Of a stretch of 17,163 bases of DNA, positions 8,026-14,448 are shown piece by piece. This stretch comes from Bordetella parapertussis (GTDB taxonomy: Bacteria; Pseudomonadota; Gammaproteobacteria; Burkholderiales; Burkholderiaceae_B). The position numbers and the translations under genes were made by a program. The stretch spans positions 1-17,163 of the forward strand of contig CAMBLP010000031.1 of the NCBI GenBank assembly GCA_945868195.1. Reading direction: 5' to 3'. Every line of letters starts with the position of its first letter. Position 1 is the stretch's first letter. The notes below the pieces were generated by a model, which worked only from the letters and a program-made list of their open reading frames with translations, did not search any database and had not been told where the DNA came from.

Positions 8026-8058
8026 CAGGGGCTTACAGAATGAATCTGTAAGCCCCTG
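8026..8058. terminator. Perfect 14-bp inverted repeat next to tRNA-Arg, probable terminator
   Basis: CAGGGGCTTACAGA (8026-8039), a 5-nt loop and its exact complement (8045-8058) form a strong stem starting 6 nt after the tRNA CCA end. Read on the minus strand it would end the tRNA transcript, although the tail there (TTCATTT) is a poor U-run. Read on the plus strand the stem is followed by ATTTTTT, a better tail, but no plus-strand gene lies nearby to be terminated. It may work both ways. Confidence 0.6.
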
Positions 8059-8064
8059 ATTTTT

Positions 8065-8141
8065 TGGTGCGCCCGGCAGGATTCGAACCCACGACCCCTT
8101 GGTTCGTAGCCAAGTACTCTATCCAACTGAGCTACGGGCGC
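8065..8141 (-). tRNA. tRNA-Arg (anticodon ACG)
   Basis: A 77-nt cloverleaf on the minus strand: acceptor stem GCGCCCG paired with CGGGCGC, D-arm with TAGCTCAGTTGGATAGAGTA, anticodon stem CTTGG/CCAAG with loop CTACGAA giving anticodon ACG (wobble A normally edited to inosine, reading CGU/CGC/CGA), and T-arm GTGGGTTCGAATCC. Discriminator A and CCA are encoded. The gene is complete, with no sign of an integrated element using it as attachment site. Confidence 0.97.
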
Positions 8142-8154
8142 TATAGAGTCAGAA

Positions 8155-8160
8155 ATTATA
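8155..8160 (-). promoter_or_regulatory. -10 box of tRNA-Arg
   Basis: A perfect TATAAT on the minus strand ends 13 nt before the tRNA 5' end, placing the transcription start about 7 nt upstream of mature tRNA. The -35 region (GCCACA at 16 nt) is poor. Confidence 0.5.
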
Positions 8161-8194
8161 TCAGTTTTTAAAAAAGTGTGGCTCAGGGCCTCTC

Positions 8195-8200
8195 TATAAT
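8195..8200 (+). promoter_or_regulatory. -10 box of the CoA-transferase gene
   Basis: A perfect TATAAT on the plus strand, about 33 nt before the ATG at 8234 and divergent from the tRNA promoter 35 nt away. No recognisable -35 hexamer. Confidence 0.4.
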
Positions 8201-8233
8201 CAAATACATCACCTTTGATGCGATGGCTGTCCC

Positions 8234-9664
8234 ATGCAAACCCCTTTATCCTCTCCAAACGGCGACTCAACCGATGTGGTTCGGTCACTTCTAAATAGCG
8301 TTTGGCATGCGGCAGGCGGCGAGCCAGGACGAACCTCGCAAGTATCATTGACGGGCCATGGCAGCCTGCCTTCTTTTTTTGCCGTCACCGAGCTCGCAGC
8401 AGCGTCGATGGGTGCTGCGGGTTTAGCCCTCGCCAGCATGATCGACGCACTCAACAAAGCCTCCGGTCGCACGTCAGAGACGCTCCCCTCCGTGAGCGTC
8501 GACAGACGCCTAGCCTCTTTTTGGTTTGGCTCCACGCTCAGGCCCGACGGCTGGCAGGCGCCCACACATCGAGAAGTCGCCGCCGCAGATTATCTAGCGC
8601 AAGACGGTTGGTTGCGCTTGCATACGAATGCCGCCCACCATTTATCCGCTGTGCTCAGAGTGCTTCAGTGCGAGGCGACGCCTGAAGCAATTACTCAAGC
8701 TGTGTCAAATTGGCCGTGCGATGCGCTTGAGGCTCGTATTCTCGCTGAGGGAGGCTGCGCAGCCACCATGCTGTCCACCGAACAATGGCTAAAACACCCG
8801 CAAGGCAAAGCGATCAGTCAGGAGCCCTTGATCGACTGGACTGCTGGCGCAAAAGGGGTGTCCGGACCTTGGCCATTCGAAGCCACTCAACCTCTCAAAG
8901 GATTAAAAGTCCTCGATATGACCCGCGTACTGGCTGGCCCAGCTGCGACGCGCATGCTGGCAGGACTTGGCGCCCAGGTCCTACGCCTAGATGCGCCCAT
9001 CTGGGAGGAATCTAACGCCCCAGAAATGACACTCGGCAAATACTGCGCCGAACTCGATCTGCGTCAAGCCTCTCATCGTGCGCACTGGTCAAAGCTCTTG
9101 AGCGAAGCGGATATCCTGGTGCACGGCTATCGGAGTGACGCATTGACAAAGTTGGGCCTCGATGCTCAGACGCGACAGCGCCTGAGACCCGGCCTGATCG
9201 ATGTATCGCTTGACGCCTATGGCTTTACTGGCCCCTGGCACAACCGTCGTGGATTCGATAGCCTGGTGCAAATGAGTATGGGGATTGCCCAGACCGGCCA
9301 ACAACTCGGTCACTGTGACCGCCCTGCGCCTTTACCTGTTCAAGCGCTCGATCACGCAACCGGATATCTATTGGCGACCGCCGTCCTGAAAGGACTCGAG
9401 ACTCGCATCAAAACGGGTCAAGGGTCAATCGCACGCGCCTCCCTCGCACGCACAGGGGCACTCTTGCTCACCACCCTGGATCCCCTGGGGCTTGAGCGTC
9501 CCAGACTGTTACCTGAAACGCCAGACGATTTAAGCGATGAGGTGGAACAAACAGGCTGGGGATCTGCCAAACGGATCAAGTGGCCTGTCACTGTCTCTGG
9601 TGTCAACATGCGCTGGTCCTTGGGCGCAGGCCCGCTGAAACGCCATGCGGCACATTGGCTGTAG
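8234..9664 (+). CDS. Family III CoA-transferase (CaiB/BaiF), domains in swapped order
   Basis: Predicted enzyme that moves CoA between carboxylic acids or acts on acyl-CoA. The Rossmann half begins only at about residue 222 (LKGLKVLDMTRVLAGPAATR, then LGAQVLRLD), with YCAELDLR (270-277) and the region of the catalytic aspartate, RRGFDSLVQM with D342. In normal members this half is N-terminal. Here the first about 220 residues look like the small C-terminal domain: LAQDGWLRLHTNAAHHLSAVL (about 121-141) and AEGGCAATMLSTEQWLKHPQG (171-191), which in ordinary CaiB proteins come after the Rossmann half. So the protein (476 residues against about 400) looks circularly permuted or like the middle of a two-unit protein. 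Acyl substrate unknown; no neighbouring CoA-ester genes help. No clear ribosome-binding site. Confidence 0.85.
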   Translation: MQTPLSSPNGDSTDVVRSLLNSVWHAAGGEPGRTSQVSLTGHGSLPSFFAVTELAAASMGAAGLALASMIDALNKASGRTSETLPSVSVDRRLASFWFGSTLRPDGWQAPTHREVAAADYLAQDGWLRLHTNAAHHLSAVLRVLQCEATPEAITQAVSNWPCDALEARILAEGGCAATMLSTEQWLKHPQGKAISQEPLIDWTAGAKGVSGPWPFEATQPLKGLKVLDMTRVLAGPAATRMLAGLGAQVLRLDAPIWEESNAPEMTLGKYCAELDLRQASHRAHWSKLLSEADILVHGYRSDALTKLGLDAQTRQRLRPGLIDVSLDAYGFTGPWHNRRGFDSLVQMSMGIAQTGQQLGHCDRPAPLPVQALDHATGYLLATAVLKGLETRIKTGQGSIARASLARTGALLLTTLDPLGLERPRLLPETPDDLSDEVEQTGWGSAKRIKWPVTVSGVNMRWSLGAGPLKRHAAHWL

Positions 9665-9679
9665 TGGTTGTTGTGATGT

Positions 9680-9701
9680 AAAAACCTAGCGCGCTGCGCG
9701 C
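9680..9701 (-). terminator. GC-rich hairpin plus T-run at the end of the transporter gene
   Basis: On the minus strand GCGCGC-A-GCGCGC (9701-9689) can fold into a 5-bp GC stem and is followed by TAGG and TTTTT (9684-9680). The hairpin lies in the last codons and the stop codon sits between stem and T-run. It would end the leftward senB-selD-transporter transcript. The short stem and gap make it tentative. Confidence 0.4.
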
Positions 9702-11200
9702 GGCACAGTCCAGTATTTTTCTAAAAGAAAAAAACCAGCTTGCATCAACAGTGCCAATACGGCGGCAGGAATGGCTCCGGCCAACAACAATGACGTGTTG
9801 TTGAGCGCCAGTCCCTGCACAATGCGCTCACCGAAGCCACCCGCACCGATAAAGGCCGCAATCGTGGCCGTACCGACACACAGTACCGCTGAAATTTTGA
9901 TCCCCGAAATCATCATGGCACGCGACAGCGGCAACTCAATGAGCCAGAGACGCTGAGCCGTCCTCATCCCGAGAGAGGTTGCGGCTTGACGCATTGAGGA
10001 AGGGATCTCTTTGAACCCAGTATGCGTGCTTTGCACGATCGGCAACAACGCGTATAAAAAGAGCGCCAAGATCGCTGGCACCGAACCAATGGTTCCAAGC
10101 ACCGTAATCAGAAAGGCTAACAAAGCAAGAGAGGGAATCGTTTGCATCACGCTTGTGACTGCGAGCACGACCTGCCCAAGCCTGGGAGCATAAAAACACA
10201 ATACCCCCAGCGGAATACCGACTAAGGCAGCCAAGAGCAGAGAGCTCAAGACAAGAAAGAGGTGTTGCCCAGATAAGCGCCAAAAATCTGGACCAAACAG
10301 AACAGTCATAAAGCTGTTGCGGGCTCCGCTATCCGGACGCGTCACGGTCGTTGCATCTTGCAAAAACTGCTTAGCCACAAGAGAAAAACTTTGTTGATCG
10401 ATTTCAGCACGCGTATTGAGTGCAAGCATGGTGCTTTGCGAAATTGACTTTTCAAGCTTTTGTAGCGCCTGCCAGGCTAGCGGAAAACGCTCAGGCACAT
10501 CCGCTCGAAACAACAAGAGCGCTTGATAGCCAGGGAAAAAATGGCGATCGTCTTCGAGTGCGGTGAGCGCATAGCGCGAGAGCTTGGAGTCCGTTCCGTA
10601 GGCATCGACTAAATCAATTTTTTTAGCAGCGATGGCCTCATACGCGAGACCATGGTCGAGTCCCCGAGGCTTGAGCGCCTCCAAACCGTAGGCGTTCACT
10701 AAGCCTCGCCAACCATCTGCGCGACCTATAAACTCATGCGATAGACCCAACACGAGCGTTGGATGACGCTTTAAATCTGAAATAGTCTTGATCTCAAGTG
10801 AGCGAGCAAGGTCACTGCGCAGCGCCAACACATAAGAGTTGTTAAAGCCGAGCAGCACTCCGGCTCGCAAACCCATGGGCAAGAGCCTCGCGTTGATTTC
10901 CTCGAGCGACAGCGCTTGCTCGGTCTTGAGGATTTCGCGTGTAATGGTGCCGGTGTACTCGGGATAAACATCGATCTCGCCACTTTTCAGCGCCGAGAGC
11001 AAAATACTAGTATTTCCCATGCCCGATTTAAGCTGCACCTGAGTGTCGCCCGCCTCACGCACCACCTGAGCGATGATTTCACCGAGAATAAAAGACTCGG
11101 TGAAACGTTTGGACCCCACCACAAACGGCGCAGCCACCGCGAACTGCGTGCTCAACATGCAAAGCATGGCGAGCATCATCATACGCAAAGAACGTTGCAT
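9686..11200 (-). CDS. Betaine-type ABC transporter: fused binding protein and permease (OpuC/EgtU-like)
   Basis: A 504-residue fusion for uptake of a quaternary-amine compound. Residues 1-24 are a signal peptide (cut after AVAA). Residues 25-290 are an OpuC-type binding domain: FVVGSKRFTESFILGEIIAQ, GMGNTSILLSALKSGEIDVY, EYTGT and DLVDAYGTDSKL. Residues about 310-500 are the permease, with the ATPase-coupling loop AATSLGMRTAQRLWLIELP and the IGAGGFGE motif. Known fusions of this type (Lactococcus OpuABC, Helicobacter ProWX, pneumococcal EgtU) have the permease first; here the binding domain comes first. It starts 5 nt after the selD stop and probably belongs to the senB-selD transcript. No ATPase gene is present in the window, so a partner must be coded elsewhere. 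By context it may import ergothioneine, hercynine or selenoneine, which are histidine betaines; glycine betaine or choline uptake is the default alternative. Confidence 0.9.
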   Translation of the reverse strand: MQRSLRMMMLAMLCMLSTQFAVAAPFVVGSKRFTESFILGEIIAQVVREAGDTQVQLKSGMGNTSILLSALKSGEIDVYPEYTGTITREILKTEQALSLEEINARLLPMGLRAGVLLGFNNSYVLALRSDLARSLEIKTISDLKRHPTLVLGLSHEFIGRADGWRGLVNAYGLEALKPRGLDHGLAYEAIAAKKIDLVDAYGTDSKLSRYALTALEDDRHFFPGYQALLLFRADVPERFPLAWQALQKLEKSISQSTMLALNTRAEIDQQSFSLVAKQFLQDATTVTRPDSGARNSFMTVLFGPDFWRLSGQHLFLVLSSLLLAALVGIPLGVLCFYAPRLGQVVLAVTSVMQTIPSLALLAFLITVLGTIGSVPAILALFLYALLPIVQSTHTGFKEIPSSMRQAATSLGMRTAQRLWLIELPLSRAMMISGIKISAVLCVGTATIAAFIGAGGFGERIVQGLALNNTSLLLAGAIPAAVLALLMQAGFFLLEKYWTVPRAAR

Positions 11201-11205
11201 CGCGT

Positions 11206-12255
11206 TTAAACCACCACGAGCCGCGCGGCTTGCTTTTCACCAATATGACCGATGACACTGGCGTGCCCAAAGTCATGCTTCTTGAAAATAGCGAGCACGT
11301 CCTGCACGGTCTCTGGTGCACAGCACACAAGCAAACCACCACTTGTTTGTGGATCTGTCATTAATGTCTGACACTCAGCGGGCAAGCCTGCCGCCAAACT
11401 CACATCCTGACCATAGCCGTCCCAATTACGACCCGAGGCGCCCGTGACCATGCCCGCCTTGATCAAGTCAACGACACCGGGCAATAAAGGCACGTCCCCC
11501 CATTTAATCTGCGCAGTCAGATCCGCACCGCGAGCGATCTCTAACGCGTGTCCGGCTAACCCGAAACCCGTGACGTCGGTCAGCGCGTGCACACCTTCTA
11601 ACTCAGCCAGCTCTGGTCCAGGTGTGTTGAGTTTGGTGGTGTTGTGCAACATTGATGCGTAGCCTGCGGCATCAAGCGCTTCTTTTTTGAGCGCTGCGGA
11701 CAAAATACCCACGCCAACCGGCTTACCTAAAATCATCACATCGCCTTTACGCGCGCCATCATTACGCTTGACACGATCAGGGTGCACGAGACCGAGCACG
11801 ACGAGCCCGTAAATGGCTTCGACGGAGTCAATCGTGTGACCTCCGGCAATCGGGATACCGGCCGTACGACACACAGAAGCCCCACCTTCGAGGACCTTGC
11901 CAATCGTTTCAGTGGACAGAACATTAATCGGCATGCCCACGAGCGCCAAGGCCAAGATCGGACGCCCGCCCATGGCGTAGACATCGCTGATGGCATTAGT
12001 CGCCGCGATACGACCAAACTCATGTGGGTCATCCACGATCGGCATAAAGAAATCCGTCGTCGCGATCAACGCCTGCTCATCATTTAAACGATAGACCGCC
12101 GCATCATCGGCTGTCGCGATGCCAACCATCAATTCTTTGGGGATCGGCATCTGCAGCGTGCCTTTCAGAATCTCATGCAAGACGGCTGGCGCAATTTTGC
12201 AACCACAACCGCCACCATGTGACAGCGAAGTTAGGCGTGGCTCGATTGTTTTCAT
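11206..12255 (-). CDS. selD: Selenide, water dikinase (selenophosphate synthetase, SelD/SenC)
   Basis: Makes selenophosphate from selenide and ATP (products AMP and phosphate), the activated selenium donor for selenoneine, selenocysteine and 2-selenouridine. The 349 residues match the usual 347. The N-terminal glycine-rich loop SHGGGCGCK has C17, C19 and K20 at the same numbers as E. coli SelD; the catalytic position is Cys and not Sec. Metal/ATP residues are visible: DD at 49-50 in ATADDAAVY, D90 in ATNAISD and D226 in ALTDVTGFG. An AAGGA ribosome-binding site lies 5 nt before the ATG, 15 nt after the senB stop. In this position it corresponds to SenC of sen clusters. It may be the cell's only SelD and also serve tRNA selenation or selenoproteins. 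Confidence 0.97.
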   Translation of the reverse strand: MKTIEPRLTSLSHGGGCGCKIAPAVLHEILKGTLQMPIPKELMVGIATADDAAVYRLNDEQALIATTDFFMPIVDDPHEFGRIAATNAISDVYAMGGRPILALALVGMPINVLSTETIGKVLEGGASVCRTAGIPIAGGHTIDSVEAIYGLVVLGLVHPDRVKRNDGARKGDVMILGKPVGVGILSAALKKEALDAAGYASMLHNTTKLNTPGPELAELEGVHALTDVTGFGLAGHALEIARGADLTAQIKWGDVPLLPGVVDLIKAGMVTGASGRNWDGYGQDVSLAAGLPAECQTLMTDPQTSGGLLVCCAPETVQDVLAIFKKHDFGHASVIGHIGEKQAARLVVV

Positions 12256-12270
12256 GAAATTCCTTAGGGA

Positions 12271-13251
12271 TTAAGTCGAAATAGATTGTTGAACGATTGT
12301 AATCAAACGCTCTTGTTCTCGGGCGGGGGCAAATAAAGAGGTCCGCAAGGCACACTGGCTCTCCAGTAACGCATAAAAAGAGGGCTCGCGACGCAACCGC
12401 AACAACAAGGCTACCAAAGCATTCGCATTCTCTGTAGGAAAAAAACCTGCGTAATCCTGACCCAGCATACCTTCGTTGCCGGAAATGCGAGAGGCAATCA
12501 CCGGCACACCGCTACAAATCGCCTCCATGACAACATGCGCCCCACCTTCCATCACACTCGGGTGAACAAGCACATGGGCACGCTGAATCAGTCGACGCGT
12601 CGCTTCATGCGAACGCGCGCCTAAAAAAGCATAATGTGGACAGACTGCCGCCGTCTGATGGGCTTCTTGGGCAAGCTCCGTGTCATGCTCGCCACCCACG
12701 TGCTGAAGCTCAATCTCTGGATGTGCGACCAACAGTTGAGCCGCTTTAAAAAAAGTACGAGGCGATTTCTCGGCACGCAGATGTCCCACCATGATCGCAC
12801 GCAGACGACGTTGGGATTTAGGCAGCGTTTGACGCGTCGTCGTGGATTGAAAAGCCACGACCGTTTTGGCTCGAAAGGGTTCAGGCATGGCTAGAACACC
12901 CTCAGACTGCAGCACCACCAAGGTATGTGCCCACAGCAAGGATTGTTGAGCCTCGGAATCACTCTGGATATCACGATACAAGTCTGTTCCCGTCAGCACC
13001 ACAACCAAACCGCGCATCCCGCGACGCGCATGCCAAGCAGCGATCGAAGCATGGCTTCTACGCGCATGCAATGCGATCATGACGTGGTCACGCGCGCTAC
13101 CATCCCATTGCTGCACAATCTTGACCCGACAAAAATGACGGAGCATGCTTGCGTAGCGCTTGGCTGTTTGCCAATTGCCGTTATTCGCAGCGGCGAGAGC
13201 GGGACTGACAATCACAACATTCAAGACGGTGGGCTTGGGTAAAATAGACAT
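12271..13251 (-). CDS. senB: Selenosugar synthase SenB (TIGR04348-type glycosyltransferase)
   Basis: GT4-like enzyme that, in the characterised sen pathway, uses selenophosphate to replace UDP on a UDP-sugar (UDP-GlcNAc in Variovorax) and gives a 1-seleno-sugar with a C-Se bond. The 326-residue protein has two Rossmann halves. The N-terminal half has NNGNWQTAKRYASML (23-37) and LTGTDLYRDI (86-95); the C-terminal half has VGHLRAEKSP (155-164) and an EX7E motif (E235 to E243) in SVMEGGAHVVMEA, followed by SGVPVIAS and SGNEGMLG. NNGN at the usual glycine-rich position and TGTDLY are typical of the TIGR04348 group, from memory. Adjacent selD and senA make the SenB reading much stronger than sequence alone. 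Its ATG is only 21 nt from the divergent senA start. No clear ribosome-binding site is visible. Confidence 0.88.
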   Translation of the reverse strand: MSILPKPTVLNVVIVSPALAAANNGNWQTAKRYASMLRHFCRVKIVQQWDGSARDHVMIALHARRSHASIAAWHARRGMRGLVVVLTGTDLYRDIQSDSEAQQSLLWAHTLVVLQSEGVLAMPEPFRAKTVVAFQSTTTRQTLPKSQRRLRAIMVGHLRAEKSPRTFFKAAQLLVAHPEIELQHVGGEHDTELAQEAHQTAAVCPHYAFLGARSHEATRRLIQRAHVLVHPSVMEGGAHVVMEAICSGVPVIASRISGNEGMLGQDYAGFFPTENANALVALLLRLRREPSFYALLESQCALRTSLFAPAREQERLITIVQQSIST

Positions 13252-13272
13252 AACTAAAGGTTACCAAGAATC
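13240..13272 (+). promoter_or_regulatory. Possible senA promoter and leader in the 21-bp senA/senB gap
   Basis: TAAAAT (13240-13245, 5/6 to the -10 consensus) lies inside the first codons of senB and would start transcription near 13252, giving a leader of about 21 nt with AAAGG (13256-13260) 12 nt before the senA ATG. No good -35 is visible. The promoter for senB must overlap the senA coding start; I could not pick it out. Confidence 0.3.
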
Positions 13273-14436
13273 ATGCGACAGGCTGAGGTAAACATATTGG
13301 CTCAAGGGCTTAAGTCCCTGCGGACTCACACTCTGGGGGCCTTTGCGCACTATCAGCGCGCCGAGGCGTTGATGGTCCCCCTACAGGACGAGTTTAATCC
13401 GCCGCTATGGGAGTTGGGTCATCTCGCCTGGTTTCAAGAATATTGGGTGGGGCGTAATCAGCAACGCGACCTAGGTGTCTGGCAAGACCTTGCCCACCCT
13501 CGACAAGCCTCGATGCTTGCCTTAGCCGATAGCTGGTATGACAGTGCACGGGTTGCGCACGCGCGACGCTGGAGTCTGCCCCTGTTGCAAACCGCAGATT
13601 GCCTGGATTATCTGCAAAACACGCTTGCCGCCACCTTGAAACATTTGGGTGACGAGGTGGACGGCTCGCCTGCATTGTATTTTTATTGGCTTGCACTGCA
13701 ACACGAGGCCATGCATCTCGAAGCGAGTACCTATATGGCCCAGTCTTTGGGGATCCCTTTTGAAGTGAACTGGTCGCCTTCTTTGCATGACGCGCGGACG
13801 ACCACCCCAAATGCCTTGCCCACGTTCAGATCACTGCCTAGCTCCACTTGGGCGCTAGGCACACAGTGGCAAGAGCTTGAAAATAAAAGGTTTTGTTTCG
13901 ATAACGAAGTCGGTCATCGCGCGACACCGCTTGATGCCTTTTCCATTGCGCTTGAGCCCGTGACCTGGTCTCAATATCTTGCCTTTGTTGAGGCCACGGG
14001 ACACCGTCTACCTCTTTATGTACGTCCCGCCTTGTCACCCCAGGCGCTCTGTCCCTTTGAAATCCGAGTTTTTGATGCTTGGCAGTCCATCCCTCCCAAT
14101 GCATGCGCCACACATATCTCCTGGGATGATGCGCAAGCCTATTGCCGTTGGGCACGATGCAGACTTCCGACCGAGGCTGAGTGGGACTATGCGGCACGCA
14201 CGCAACAAGATTTCATTTGGGGTGAAGTATGGGAATGGACGGCAGACACCTTTGAGCCTTTTGAGGGGTTTACGCCCCACCCCTACGTCGAATACTCCGC
14301 ACCGTGGTTTGGCTCACGCAAAGTGTTGCGTGGCGCGGCATCAGCGACACATCCGTATTTACGCAATATCAATTACCGTAATTTTTTTACCTCCGAGCGC
14401 CGAGATATCTACTCGGGCTTTAGAGTGTGTGTCTAG
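13273..14436 (+). CDS. senA: Selenoneine synthase SenA (EgtB-family non-heme iron enzyme)
   Basis: Oxygen-dependent iron enzyme that, in the sen pathway, joins hercynine at the imidazole C2 to the selenium of a selenosugar; sugar elimination then yields selenoneine. The 387 residues have an N-terminal DinB-like half and a C-terminal FGE-sulfatase half. The three iron-binding histidines expected from EgtB structures are present: H50 in LWELGH, H144 and H148 in LQHEAMHLEA. The FGE half shows RLPTEAEW (297-304), VWEWTAD (319-325), VLRGAASATHP (351-361), YRNFF (368-372) and SGFRVCV at the end. Only 14 residues separate RLPTEAEW from VWEWT, a loop much longer in mycobacterial EgtB. SenA rather than EgtB is inferred from this compact form and from adjacent senB and selD. 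It is convergent with egtD, 12 nt apart. Confidence 0.88.
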   Translation: MRQAEVNILAQGLKSLRTHTLGAFAHYQRAEALMVPLQDEFNPPLWELGHLAWFQEYWVGRNQQRDLGVWQDLAHPRQASMLALADSWYDSARVAHARRWSLPLLQTADCLDYLQNTLAATLKHLGDEVDGSPALYFYWLALQHEAMHLEASTYMAQSLGIPFEVNWSPSLHDARTTTPNALPTFRSLPSSTWALGTQWQELENKRFCFDNEVGHRATPLDAFSIALEPVTWSQYLAFVEATGHRLPLYVRPALSPQALCPFEIRVFDAWQSIPPNACATHISWDDAQAYCRWARCRLPTEAEWDYAARTQQDFIWGEVWEWTADTFEPFEGFTPHPYVEYSAPWFGSRKVLRGAASATHPYLRNINYRNFFTSERRDIYSGFRVCV

Positions 14437-14448
14437 CCTATTTGGATA

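Noticed and set aside
8065..8141. Integration site for a mobile element at tRNA-Arg
   Set aside because: No integrase, no direct repeat of the tRNA 3' end and no foreign genes were seen on either side.
11206..12255. Selenocysteine (in-frame UGA) in SelD
   Set aside because: The catalytic position is an ordinary Cys codon and the frame has no internal stop.
13273..14436. Reading the iron enzyme as ergothioneine EgtB or ovothiol OvoA
   Set aside because: OvoA is longer, with a fused methyltransferase. EgtB is not excluded by sequence alone, but adjacent senB and selD and the missing egtA/egtC/egtE favour SenA.
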